Positions 26,969 to 34,867 are shown, numbered from the stretch's first letter. The stretch is 64,000 bases of DNA from Stenotrophomonas sp. ISL-67 (GCF_018612915.1 NZ_JAGGRL010000001.1:478309-542308); one strand, 5' to 3'. Program-made: numbers and translations. The notes: a model not told the origin generated them from the letters alone.

Positions 26969-27102
26969 TGTCAGGGTTGGTTGCGGATCAGCTAGTGAAG
27001 CTCATTACCGGTTACGACCGCTGCAACCTGGTAGGACGCCGCTTCCACCTTTCGATGCAGACGTATCAGGTCCGCGAGGAGGTCGTGTTTGCTCAATCCT
27101 GA
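26968..27102 (+). pseudogene. C-terminal remnant of the same ThiF-like gene
   Basis: In the frame of ATG 26968, MSGLVADQLVKLITGYDRC continues for 44 residues to a stop. This matches the closing helix-strand region of ThiF/cyclodehydratase-like proteins (GLMADQAVKLLTG type). Homology seems to start slightly earlier (PSLAV before the ATG), which places the deletion junction near 26945-26955. It is in a different frame from the N-terminal part. The excellent Shine-Dalgarno of the next gene is inside this remnant. Confidence 0.6.
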
Positions 27103-27760
27103 TTATCTCCATGAACGATTCAAGGTCGATGGGTACGTCAACTTCGATCTGCGTTTGTTCGTGCCGGGTATCCCGGAGCTTGCCGAAGGCATTTCCTGCA
27201 TCGAGGAAGGTCGTTGGTCATTCATCATCAAAAACGATCAGGGTGAGTATGATCTACCCCCTGGCGAGCGTGACGAGGCAGAAAGGCATCACCTGATTGC
27301 TGACCAGGATCGCGAGCGCGGGGGATTCGCGTTCTCGTTTCGGTGGATTCCCGACACACATGAGAACTGCGATCTGGAAGCGCTTCAGCAAGCGAAGCAG
27401 GTGTTGGGATCTGCATGCGTCATGGATTTGTTGCGAGCAGTTACCGGTCGCAGGCCCTCAGGCGTATCGCAGTGTTACTTGAGCTGGTTTGAGCCAGGAC
27501 ACTTCCTTGGAACCCATTGTGATCCTGGCCAGAGCTTTGGCGTGGCCCTCAACCTGACCAAGGACTGGGATCCGAACTTCGGAGGGGTAACCCTGCTTGT
27601 GCCCGAACATGAAGGAGCGGTCTCTTCTTGTCTGGTACCGGCGCCCTACCAGCTGTTGGTTTTTGACACCAGTGTCCGGCGCATTCCGCATCTGGTTTCG
27701 AAGGTGAGTGCCCCGGCCGGTCGCAAGCGACTCGCCGCGATAGCCCGGTATCGGTCATGA
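27089..27760 (+). CDS. 2-oxoglutarate/Fe(II) oxygenase-like protein
   Basis: 223-aa protein with a likely jelly-roll oxygenase core. HCD (His143, Asp145) in FLGTHCDPG, then FGVALNLTKDWDPNFGGVTL, a distal His201 in RRIPHLVSKV, and Arg212/Arg214 before the last strand fit the HxD...H...R triad plus 2-oxoglutarate arginine of the prolyl-4-hydroxylase-like superfamily. Start TTG 27089 is chosen because GAGGAGG lies 7 bases upstream; it overlaps the ThiF remnant by 14 bases. In this cluster it could hydroxylate or desaturate the peptide (inference). The substrate could also be a free amino acid. Codon use looks lower in GC than the flanking pho genes. Confidence 0.7.
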   Translation: MLNPDYLHERFKVDGYVNFDLRLFVPGIPELAEGISCIEEGRWSFIIKNDQGEYDLPPGERDEAERHHLIADQDRERGGFAFSFRWIPDTHENCDLEALQQAKQVLGSACVMDLLRAVTGRRPSGVSQCYLSWFEPGHFLGTHCDPGQSFGVALNLTKDWDPNFGGVTLLVPEHEGAVSSCLVPAPYQLLVFDTSVRRIPHLVSKVSAPAGRKRLAAIARYRS

Positions 27761-28692
27761 CCCCTACGGCCCTCTCCAATCAACCCAACCGCGTCGACAG
27801 AAAAACAGTGGCGGCGGCTCTTGCCGTTGTGCTGATCTGGAGTACCACGTTCTCTTTCGCCAGCGACGCCATTCGAGAGGTGGGTCCATGGGAATTTCGC
27901 TTCTACAGCACGCTTGCGGGCCTGGTGGTGCTGCTGCCATTTCTTCGCCGCAGTATGGTGGACGTCCGGCAGATGGACCCCAAACCTCGTCGGCAGATGC
28001 TTTGGGCGGTGACGGTCAACGGAACGTTGGTGGCCGGTATCAACATTCTGGCGCTCGCCTACTTCCCTGCGACTACCGTGCTGACGCTGATGTACACAAT
28101 GCCAGCATTCGTGGCTTTAATGGAGGCGACGCGAGAGCGGCGCCTCACACGGAACGCGATTCTGGCCCCGGCGGCGGCACTGAGTGGCGTGGTGCTATAC
28201 GTCGGCGGCGCGGGGCTGGGTGCAGGCGGGATATTGATCATGTTCAATGCGCTTCTTTGGGCATGGGGGACCCAGCTTTCCGGGCGATTCGCGCATGGAT
28301 GCCGGCCGTCGACGATGGTCACCGTGCAGGTGATGATCGCATTTCTGTCATCCATTCCGCTGCTGGCCCTGCCTCCAGTGGATGGCGTTCCATTCGCAGC
28401 CCTGCCGGGAAGCCGAGAAGTTGCGGGCATACTATATGCCGGTGTGCTGAATGGACCGGTGGTCTTTGGGCTCTGGTATTACGCAATACAGGGACTTGGG
28501 GCGGAAAGGGCATCGCGAGTCACGCTGTGGGTCCCCGTGATCGGCGCCCTGTCTGCTGTCATCCTGTTTGGAGAAGTTCTCGGCGGCGCGCAGGTCGCCG
28601 GAATCGCGCTGGTGGTTTTAGGGATGGCGTTGCGAAGCGGCATTATGTCGCCGGGGGCAAAACGAGGTGGCGGAAGTGTTGCACCGAGCTGA
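27757..28692 (+). CDS. EamA/DMT-family transporter
   Basis: 311-aa membrane protein with about ten helices in two EamA repeats (TVAAALAVVLIWSTTFSFASDAIREVGPWEFRF, and a second repeat ending ASRVTLWVPVIGALSAVILFGE, VAGIALVVLGMAL). DMT exporters often carry amino acids or small metabolites outward. Its ATG overlaps the oxygenase stop (ATGA), so it belongs to the same operon and is the plausible exporter of the cluster product. Confidence 0.85.
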   Translation: MTPTALSNQPNRVDRKTVAAALAVVLIWSTTFSFASDAIREVGPWEFRFYSTLAGLVVLLPFLRRSMVDVRQMDPKPRRQMLWAVTVNGTLVAGINILALAYFPATTVLTLMYTMPAFVALMEATRERRLTRNAILAPAAALSGVVLYVGGAGLGAGGILIMFNALLWAWGTQLSGRFAHGCRPSTMVTVQVMIAFLSSIPLLALPPVDGVPFAALPGSREVAGILYAGVLNGPVVFGLWYYAIQGLGAERASRVTLWVPVIGALSAVILFGEVLGGAQVAGIALVVLGMALRSGIMSPGAKRGGGSVAPS

Positions 28693-28695
28693 ACT

Positions 28696-28725
28696 AAAAG
28701 GGGCGCAGCCCAAGCTGCGCCCCTT
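28696..28725. terminator. Shared terminator between EamA and porin genes
   Basis: 11-bp stem AAGGGGCGCAG / CTGCGCCCCTT with a 6-base loop. On the minus strand it is followed by TTTTAG, so it is a good end for the porin transcript and a plausible end for the plus-strand cluster. Confidence 0.75.
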
Positions 28726-28749
28726 CCATGATTCACCTTTATCTGTCGC

Positions 28750-29961
28750 TTACCAGAAGAACTGCAGGCGCGCTTCCAGGATGTTCGGGTCGTCGTTGAC
28801 GAAGGTGCGGCTGGCCGAACTGTACTTCTTGCTGTCCACCATCACGTAGTTCAGGGCGAACTTGGTGTTGGAGCGCCAGTAGTAGTTCACGCCCACGGTC
28901 CAGATGTCCATCTTGCCGCCGAGCACGCCGTCCACGATCGGCGCACCGCTGGCCACCGGATTGGTGTTCAGATGGCCGTCGTCCAGGTTCATCGAGTCAT
29001 AGCGGGCGCCCAGCTGCCACATGCCACGGCCCGGCTCGTCCGGCAGGCCGGTGGTCGGCGTGCCGCCCTTGTAGCCCCAGGTCTCGCCGGTGATGTTCCA
29101 CAGGCCGCTGACGTAGAAGCCATCGCTCTCGTAATTGTCGTGCGAGTAGCGCTTGGCCTTGCTGGTGTAGTACTCGCCCTGGGCCTTGAACGGGCCGCCG
29201 ATGTACATCGCTTCGGCACCGATCGTGGTGATGCGGTCGGTGTCGACCAGGTTGCCGCTGTCGACCAGGCGTGCGGTGGCCAGGTCGGCGTTCGGACGGG
29301 CGCGCAGGCGCAGGGCGTCGGCATCGGTGTCGTAGTCGACATAGCTCAGGCCGAAGTGCAGGACCTGGCCCTTGTCGTTGATCGGCGCCCAGGTGCCACG
29401 TGCGCCGTAGCCGCTGCCGTGGGCCAGGTTGCGGGTCAGTTCGCGGCCGAAGGCGCTGGCGGTGACCGACCAGTTGCTGTCGCCGAAGCCGTAGGCGCCA
29501 CCCAGGCGGCGGGCCACGGCGTAGGTGTTGGTGACCGCGGCCTTGGAGATGAAGTCGTTGTTCTTGGTGCTGGACAGCTCTTCCAGGCTGTTGGGCTGCT
29601 TGAACTGGCCAACCTGCACGAAGTGGTTGGCGTTGCCGGCGAGTTTGTACTTGATGTTGGTGTCCAGGAACTTGTCGGCCTTGGCGTCGTAGCCGACCAC
29701 CCATTCCACGTTGCCCGGGCCCTTGCCCTTCAGCACGAGCTCGGCGCGACGCAGCTCGAATTCGCTGTCCTTGCCGTTGGCGGCATCGCCACCGTTGAGA
29801 TCGGTCACATCGTTGTCGAACCAGTTGCCGTCGGCCTGGACCAGGCCTTCGAAGGTGATTTCCGAGCCGCCGATCACGTCGATGGCCACTTCAGCGTGAG
29901 CAGCCGGCACGAACAGCGCGGCAGCCACGGCCGCAGTGAGGAGTTGGCGATGCAGTTTCAT
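28750..29961 (-). CDS. Phosphate-selective porin (OprO/OprP family)
   Basis: 403-aa outer membrane beta-barrel with a signal peptide ending AHA. An N-terminal coiled segment is followed by FELRRAELVLKGKGPGNVEWVVGYDAK, VQVGQFKQPNSLEEL and the barrel-closing C-terminus ILEARLQFFW with terminal aromatic residues. OprO/P trimers pass phosphate or polyphosphate across the outer membrane. Its place next to two pstS genes and a Pho-box-like site upstream support a phosphate-starvation role. Confidence 0.9.
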   Translation of the reverse strand: MKLHRQLLTAAVAAALFVPAAHAEVAIDVIGGSEITFEGLVQADGNWFDNDVTDLNGGDAANGKDSEFELRRAELVLKGKGPGNVEWVVGYDAKADKFLDTNIKYKLAGNANHFVQVGQFKQPNSLEELSSTKNNDFISKAAVTNTYAVARRLGGAYGFGDSNWSVTASAFGRELTRNLAHGSGYGARGTWAPINDKGQVLHFGLSYVDYDTDADALRLRARPNADLATARLVDSGNLVDTDRITTIGAEAMYIGGPFKAQGEYYTSKAKRYSHDNYESDGFYVSGLWNITGETWGYKGGTPTTGLPDEPGRGMWQLGARYDSMNLDDGHLNTNPVASGAPIVDGVLGGKMDIWTVGVNYYWRSNTKFALNYVMVDSKKYSSASRTFVNDDPNILEARLQFFW

Positions 29962-30015
29962 GGAAAGGAGCCTTGCAGGCAGGTGGGAAGATGCTGCGCA
30001 GGCTAATAAGTGAAG

Positions 30016-30033
30016 ATTGCGTAAATATGACAG
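30016..30033 (-). promoter_or_regulatory. Candidate Pho box of the porin gene
   Basis: Minus strand CTGTCAT (perfect) - ATTT - ACGCAAT, about 55 bases before the start codon. Only the first half fits well. Confidence 0.5.
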
Positions 30034-30142
30034 TTTCGGGCAAAGCGTCCCCGGTCCCGGGGCAAGCAGCTGCTGGGGTGGCCAAAACTGCCTGAATCAG
30101 ATGACTGCCCGATTGCGTTCAGATGGCAGTGGCCGCCGTCGC

Positions 30143-30817
30143 TCAGGCGGCGGTTTTCTGCTTGAACCGGCACAGGTCGCGGACCACGCACTGCGGACAG
30201 TCCGGTTTGCGGGCCTTGCACACATAGCGGCCGTGCAGGATCAGCCAGTGATGCGCGTCGAGCAGGAAGTCGGCCGGAATTACCTTGACCAGCAGGTCCT
30301 CGACTGCGCGCACATCCTTGCCGGGGGCCAGCCCGGTGCGGTTGGCGACCCGGAAGATGTGCGTGTCCACGGCCATCACCGGTTCGCCGAAGGCCGTGTT
30401 GAGCACCACGTTGGCGGTCTTGCGACCGACCCCGGGAAGGGCCTCGAGCGCGGCGCGGTCGCGTGGGACCTCGCCGCCGTGCTGGTCGATCAGCAACCGG
30501 CATGCCGCAATCACATTCCTGGCCTTGGCGTTGAACAGGCCGATGGTGGCGATGTATTTCTTCAGCCCGTCTTCGCCCAGCGCCAGGATCGCCTGCGGCG
30601 TATTGGCCACCGGGAACAGTTTGCGCGTGGCTTTGTTGACGCCTACGTCGGTGGCCTGTGCCGACAGCGCGACCGCCACCAGCAGTTCGAATGGCGTGCT
30701 GTATTCCAGTTCGGTCTTCGGGTGCGGGTTGAGTTCGCGCAGACGCGTGAACATCTCAACGACGTCAGCCTTGGGCATGCGCGCGCTGCGCGGTGCGGCC
30801 TTTGCAGCGGGCGGCAT
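30143..30817 (-). CDS. nth: Endonuclease III (DNA glycosylase/AP lyase)
   Basis: 224-aa base-excision repair enzyme removing oxidised pyrimidines. The helix-hairpin-helix is LEALPGVGRKTANVVL with the catalytic Lys; the catalytic Asp lies in MAVDTHIFRVANR. The 4Fe-4S cluster ligands follow C-x6-C-x2-C-x5-C near the C-terminus (CKARKPDCPQCVVRDLC). The chosen ATG overlaps the stop of the preceding gene (ATGA); a shorter start at 30778 is nearer to the family norm. Confidence 0.95.
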   Translation of the reverse strand: MPPAAKAAPRSARMPKADVVEMFTRLRELNPHPKTELEYSTPFELLVAVALSAQATDVGVNKATRKLFPVANTPQAILALGEDGLKKYIATIGLFNAKARNVIAACRLLIDQHGGEVPRDRAALEALPGVGRKTANVVLNTAFGEPVMAVDTHIFRVANRTGLAPGKDVRAVEDLLVKVIPADFLLDAHHWLILHGRYVCKARKPDCPQCVVRDLCRFKQKTAA

Positions 30818-31254
30818 CAGGACGGCTTTCCAGCGGCCCTGGCCTTGGCGCGCGCAAGAATCGCGGCGGCCGCAGGCGGCAGGGACGGTTTCATCTCGGG
30901 AGTGGCCGCCGCCGGTGCCCGCCGGGCGTCGCGTTCGGCCGCGCGCCGTGCGAGGCGCTGCGTACGCGCACGGTAGCGCGCGCGTGCCGCCCAGGCACAT
31001 TGAAGCTGGTGCTGGGCCTGCAGCAGGCGGGCGGGCAGCTCCGGGTGGTCGGGCAGCAGGGCGTCGTCGCCAGGGGAGGGCGCATAGTCCATCAATCCGG
31101 CCGCCAGCGCGGCGTCCAGGTCGTCGTCCAGGACCCGCCGCAGCAACCGCGCGGGCAGCGACGTGCCCACATCACCTCCCTGAACCGTGGGACGGTTGAC
31201 CTTGGGCGCAGGGGTGGCACCATCGTCGGTAACGGTCGGGGGCGCTTCGGCCAC
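30817..31254 (-). CDS. Hypothetical Ala/Arg-rich protein upstream of nth
   Basis: 145 aa, no recognised domain. N-terminal half: acidic/proline-rich, then LPARLLRRVLDDDLDAALAAGL. C-terminal half: basic, helix-forming (RYRARTQRLARRAAERDARR ... AILARAKARAAG). That tail resembles the C-terminal extension of RnfB proteins, and rnfB often lies before nth in Xanthomonadaceae, so it could be a diverged or shortened relic, but no ferredoxin cysteines are present. It is translationally coupled to nth. Confidence 0.7.
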   Translation of the reverse strand: MAEAPPTVTDDGATPAPKVNRPTVQGGDVGTSLPARLLRRVLDDDLDAALAAGLMDYAPSPGDDALLPDHPELPARLLQAQHQLQCAWAARARYRARTQRLARRAAERDARRAPAAATPEMKPSLPPAAAAILARAKARAAGKPS

Positions 31255-31420
31255 GGGAACTCCTGGAAAACGTTAAAAAAAAGTGATTTTGAACTCTGGA
31301 AACAAAGGCAGGTCATAGCCTTCGTCGTTAGTGGCGGTTCAACGTTGCGGCGGCTATCCTAACCCGTCGCCTCAGGGCGGCCCAATGCGTCCTGAGTTAC
31401 CACCCCTGGAGAAACGTTTG

Positions 31421-32122
31421 ATGAAGTTGCGTTCTATCGCGGTCGCCGTCGCGGCCCTGGCCCTGACGGGCAATGCCTTCGCCCAGGACACTTCGTCCGA
31501 AAAGGGCAAGCTGAGCTATTACTTCGGTTACGACTACGGCAACAACCTGGCTGAGCTCACCGGTCGCGGCGAACAGCTGGACATCAATTCGGTGGTGAAG
31601 GGTCTGCAGGATGCCTACGCCAAGAAGCAGCCGGCGATCACCGCCGAGCAGCTGAAGCCGGCCGTCGAAGCTTTCCAGAAGCGCGAGCAGGGTCGTGCCG
31701 CTGCCGCCAAGGCCGAGTATGAAAAGGCCGCTGGCGAAAACAAGACCAAGAGCACTGCGTTCCTGACCGCCAACAAGGCCAAGGCCGGCGTGCAGGCGCT
31801 GCCGAGCGGCGTGCAGTACCGCATCGTCGAAGCCGGCAAGGGTGCCAAGCCGACCCAGGCCAGCACCGTGCAGCTGGAAGTGGCCGGCCCGTACCCGTTC
31901 GGCCAGCGCCCGGCTGAAGCCCGCCCGGCGCAGCAGATTCCGTCGATCAAGGTCAGCGAAGTCGAAATGAAGGCCATGCGCGAAGTGCTGCTGCAGATGC
32001 CGGCTGGTTCGAAGTGGGAAGTCACCCTGCCGCCGGAACAGGCCTACGGTGCCGACCCGCGTACCCCGTTCCCGCCGAACGTCGCCGTGCAGTTTGAAAT
32101 CAAGCTGGTCAGCGTCAAATAA
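31421..32122 (+). CDS. FKBP-type peptidyl-prolyl isomerase-like protein (Mip/FkpA type)
   Basis: 233-aa exported protein. The signal peptide (MKLRSIAVAVAALALTGNAFA) is followed by the FKBP N-terminal dimerisation helix region (KLSYYFGYDYGNNLAE, INSVVKGLQDAY, and a long Lys/Ala coiled segment). A C-terminal FKBP-like fold contains LPSGVQYRIVEAGKGAKP and GSKWEVTLPPEQAYGADP. The isomerase core lacks the usual DG-x-FDSS stretch (it has PYPFGQRPAEARPAQ instead), so it may act as a chaperone without isomerase activity (inference). GGAG before the ATG. A terminator follows the gene. Confidence 0.83.
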   Translation: MKLRSIAVAVAALALTGNAFAQDTSSEKGKLSYYFGYDYGNNLAELTGRGEQLDINSVVKGLQDAYAKKQPAITAEQLKPAVEAFQKREQGRAAAAKAEYEKAAGENKTKSTAFLTANKAKAGVQALPSGVQYRIVEAGKGAKPTQASTVQLEVAGPYPFGQRPAEARPAQQIPSIKVSEVEMKAMREVLLQMPAGSKWEVTLPPEQAYGADPRTPFPPNVAVQFEIKLVSVK

Positions 32123-32139
32123 GAACGGCTGAGAACAAG

Positions 32140-32172
32140 AAACGCGTCGATGGCAACATCGGCGCGTTTTTT
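32140..32172 (+). terminator. Rho-independent terminator after FKBP-like gene
   Basis: 13-bp stem AAACGCGTCGATG / CATCGGCGCGTTT with one G-U pair, a GCAA loop and a T6 tail. Confidence 0.9.
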
Positions 32173-32231
32173 GTTGCGCGCAATCGCGCTACTGTTGACC
32201 GGTGCACGCCCCGGAAAACGTCCCCCATCCC

Positions 32232-33014
32232 ATGCCAAGCCCCTGCGTCGGAACCTGCGCGCTCGACCGCGCCGGCCTGTGCGGCGGCTGCCTGCGCAGC
32301 GTGGATGAAATCACCCGCTGGTCGACGATGACCCGACACGAACAAGACCATGTGATGCGGCAGGTATTGCCGCTGCGCGAACAGCTGAGACAGTCGCTGG
32401 GCAGCTCGCTGGCCGGCCACGAGCGCCTGCTGCGCGCGCTGCACCCGCTCGACGCGCCACCGGGCGGCGATGGCTGGAACCGCAGTGAACTGGCCGACCT
32501 GCTGCCGCCGGGCCCGCCGGTGGAGGCGGCGGTGCTGGCCGGCATCATTCCGCGCGCCAGCGGCGCGCAGGTGCTGTTGACCCGTCGCACCGACACCCTG
32601 CGCCAGCACGGCGGGCAGGTCGGGTTTCCCGGTGGCCGCCAGGAGCCGGACGACCGCGATGCAGTGGCCGCCGCCATCCGCGAAAGCAACGAAGAAATCG
32701 CGCTGCGGTACGACCAGGTGCAGGCGCTGGGTTACCTGGATCCCTTCGTGACCATCACCGGGTACCGGGTGATGCCGGTGGTCGCGGTGATCGACCCGGG
32801 CTTCGTGGCCGTGCCGCAGCCGGACGAAGTGGCCGAGGTGTTCGAGGTGCCGTTCGATTTCCTGATGGACCCGGCCAACCTCCACCAGGTTGAAATCGAC
32901 CACCGTGGCCGCATCCGCCACGTGCTGGAATACGGCTGGCCCGGCCAGCGGATCTGGGGTGCCACCGCCGCCATCCTCTACAACCTGCGTCGCCGCCTGG
33001 AGCAACTGGAATGA
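32232..33014 (+). CDS. DUF1289 - NUDIX (CoA pyrophosphatase-like) fusion protein
   Basis: 260 aa. Residues 1-50 form a DUF1289 domain with four Cys (5, 9, 17, 20: PSPCVGTCALD, LCGGC) and DEITRW. From about residue 100 there is a NudL-type NUDIX hydrolase: LLTRRTDTLRQHGGQVGFPGGR followed by IRESNEEIAL, the CoA-pyrophosphatase signature plus NUDIX box. The usual NudL product is a separate protein of about 190-200 aa, so the N-terminal Cys domain is an addition. ATG 32232 is chosen to open the DUF1289 motif; GTG 32202 is possible. Overlaps the next gene by ATGA. Confidence 0.85.
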   Translation: MPSPCVGTCALDRAGLCGGCLRSVDEITRWSTMTRHEQDHVMRQVLPLREQLRQSLGSSLAGHERLLRALHPLDAPPGGDGWNRSELADLLPPGPPVEAAVLAGIIPRASGAQVLLTRRTDTLRQHGGQVGFPGGRQEPDDRDAVAAAIRESNEEIALRYDQVQALGYLDPFVTITGYRVMPVVAVIDPGFVAVPQPDEVAEVFEVPFDFLMDPANLHQVEIDHRGRIRHVLEYGWPGQRIWGATAAILYNLRRRLEQLE

Positions 33015-33919
33015 CCATCGCGATCCCGGAACCCTGGACCACCCTTGTCGACGTGGCGACGCTGTCCAGCGCGCTGGCGCGGGGGAATGCCCGCCTGCTG
33101 GATGCACGTGCCGCCGCCAGTGCCGCGCCGCGGCTGCTGGACGCGCGTTTTTCGCTGGCGGACCCGCAGTCGGGCGCCCGGGACTATGCCGGTGGGCATC
33201 TGCCGGGCGCGCTGCGGGCGGACGTGAACTCCGATCTGGCCGACATGAGCGTGGTCGGCCACGGTCGCCACCCGTTGCCGGACAGTGATGCATTTGCCGC
33301 CACCGTGGGGCGTTGGGGCATCGGCCCGGATACGCAGGTGGTGGTCTACGACGCCGGCGACGGCAGCATGGCGGCGGCGCGCGCGTGGTGGCTGCTGCGG
33401 CTGATCGGGCATACGCGGGTGGCGGTGCTTGATGGCGGGGTAGCGGCGTGGCAGGCGGCCGGGTTGCCGTTGACCAGGGAGGTGCCCGAGGTGGTGCCGT
33501 TGCCAGCCTATCCTGGCCGCTTCGATACCACGCAGGTGGCGTCGGTGGAGGAGATTGCCGCACGGTTGAAGCATGCGCCGGGCTGGTTGCTGGATGCCCG
33601 CGCCGGTGAACGGTTCCGTGGTGAGGTTGAGCCGCTGGATCCGGTTGCGGGGCATGTGCCGGGGGCGGTGAACCGGCCGTTTGGGTTGAACGTGGCCGAC
33701 GGCCGCCTGCGACCAGCCGCCGAGCTGCAGGCCGCGCTGCGTCCGCTGATCGGGTCGAATGATCCGCAGCAGGTCGTGTTGATGTGCGGTTCGGGTGTGA
33801 CTGCCTGCCATCTCCTGTTGGCGATGGAGGTGGCCGGCCTGCACGGTGCGCGGATCTATCCGGATTCGTGGAGTGGGTGGGTCAGCGATTCGTCGCGGCC
33901 GGTGGCGACAGGGGAATGA
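33011..33919 (+). CDS. sseA: Sulfurtransferase (3-mercaptopyruvate/thiosulfate type)
   Basis: 302-aa protein with two rhodanese domains. The first has LLDARFSLADPQSGARDY and GHLPGALRADV; the second has LLDARAGERFRGEVEPLDPVAGHVPGA and the active loop CGSGVTAC, typical of mercaptopyruvate sulfurtransferases (CG(S/T)GVT). Cytoplasmic, no signal peptide. Coupled to the NUDIX gene by an ATGA overlap. Confidence 0.88.
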   Translation: MTIAIPEPWTTLVDVATLSSALARGNARLLDARAAASAAPRLLDARFSLADPQSGARDYAGGHLPGALRADVNSDLADMSVVGHGRHPLPDSDAFAATVGRWGIGPDTQVVVYDAGDGSMAAARAWWLLRLIGHTRVAVLDGGVAAWQAAGLPLTREVPEVVPLPAYPGRFDTTQVASVEEIAARLKHAPGWLLDARAGERFRGEVEPLDPVAGHVPGAVNRPFGLNVADGRLRPAAELQAALRPLIGSNDPQQVVLMCGSGVTACHLLLAMEVAGLHGARIYPDSWSGWVSDSSRPVATGE

Positions 33920-33921
33920 CG

Positions 33922-33943
33922 GTAGCGCCGGCCGTTGGCCGGC
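33922..33943 (+). repeat. SMAG palindrome after the sulfurtransferase gene
   Basis: GTAGCGCCGGCCGTTGGCC type, 2 bases after the stop codon, followed by a short T-run (CTGTTTTTCG) that makes it a plausible terminator. Confidence 0.75.
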
Positions 33944-34043
33944 TGTTTTTCGTTCAGGGTTATGGACGCCTGACGGGCGTCTTCGGACCGTCCAAACGCC
34001 GGACAGATTATCGGTGGCGGCGTTTTTTCGCCTTCGGACCCTT

Positions 34044-34169
34044 GCGCCGCGCTACGCGCGGTGTCCGGCCAACGTTATGCCCGCCGTCCTGGCGGGCACC
34101 CTTCGGGCCATCGCTGCGCGATGTTGAGAACGGCTCCTGCCGTTCTCTTCGGGGCTACGAATTGTTACG
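34044..34169 (+). repeat. Dispersed 126-bp structured intergenic repeat, copy A
   Basis: Nearly identical to 59303-59428 (seven differences by eye over 126 positions). It contains several short hairpins, for example GCCCGCC/GGCGGGC and GAACGGC/GCCGTTC. It lies in the 317-base gap between two convergent genes, after the SMAG at 33922 and further small inverted repeats (GACGCC/GGGCGTC near 33965). Confidence 0.8.
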
Positions 34170-34236
34170 GGCCCATTGGATTCGGGATCAATCAACCATC
34201 GGCTCCGGCCGCATGGCAGACACATCGGGGCGTCGA

Positions 34237-34806
34237 TCAAGGGGCCAATGAGGTCAACGGAATTGCGGCCAACACGCGCGGCCACGGGAACAATGGGCCC
34301 GGGTCGCGCTTGCGCCGTACCCGTCGTTCCGGATCGTCGCTGGCCGTCTCTTCACGGGTATCCAGCGCTTCATGCCCGGCGATGTGGCGCAGGCCGGGCA
34401 GGGTGTCGCACAGGTGCTGGAGCAGGTCGATCAGGGCGGCAATCTGGGCATCCGGGTAGGGTTGGTCCATCGACTGGTGGCGCGAGTCCAGCCAGTGCGG
34501 GTAACGGCCGGTGTTGACCAGCTCGATGCCGATGGAACGCGGGTTGTAGCCGCTCACGTGGTGGGCCACGCGGGCGACCGGCACGTACTGCACGATGCTG
34601 CCGTCGCGGTCGATGTAGTAGTGGCCGCTGTTGCCGCTGCCGCTTTCGTACAGCACGCGTTCGCCGTAGCTGCGCGCCATCGCCAGGTCGGGTAATTCAG
34701 TGCAGTGGATCACCACCAGGTCGACGTCGGCGGGCACGCGCTGGCCCAGCTGCGCGACATAGGGCAGCGGCTGCAGGTCGATGCGGGGCGGGGCGCGGTC
34801 GGGCAT
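34237..34806 (-). CDS. N-acetylmuramoyl-L-alanine amidase (Amidase_2)
   Basis: 189-aa zinc amidase cleaving the amide bond between MurNAc and L-Ala. Zn ligands are readable: His34 (VVIHCTE), the His of HIAGHEALD, and Asp in KRDPGPLFPW. GSGNSGHYYIDRDGSIVQYVP and GIELVNTGRYP are typical. No signal peptide is seen, so it resembles cytoplasmic AmpD-type recycling amidases more than cell-wall lytic ones. Confidence 0.88.
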   Translation of the reverse strand: MPDRAPPRIDLQPLPYVAQLGQRVPADVDLVVIHCTELPDLAMARSYGERVLYESGSGNSGHYYIDRDGSIVQYVPVARVAHHVSGYNPRSIGIELVNTGRYPHWLDSRHQSMDQPYPDAQIAALIDLLQHLCDTLPGLRHIAGHEALDTREETASDDPERRVRRKRDPGPLFPWPRVLAAIPLTSLAP

Positions 34807-34828
34807 GCGCCGATGCTAGCATTCGGCC

Positions 34829-34867
34829 ATGAGCGCTTACATCGATTTCCACGCGGTGGCTGCATGA
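34829..34867 (+). CDS. Possible 12-aa leader ORF
   Basis: ATG at 34829 opens MSAYIDFHAVAA, whose TGA overlaps the start of the next gene (ATGA). It could be a short leader allowing translational coupling, or chance. Confidence 0.25.
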   Translation: MSAYIDFHAVAA

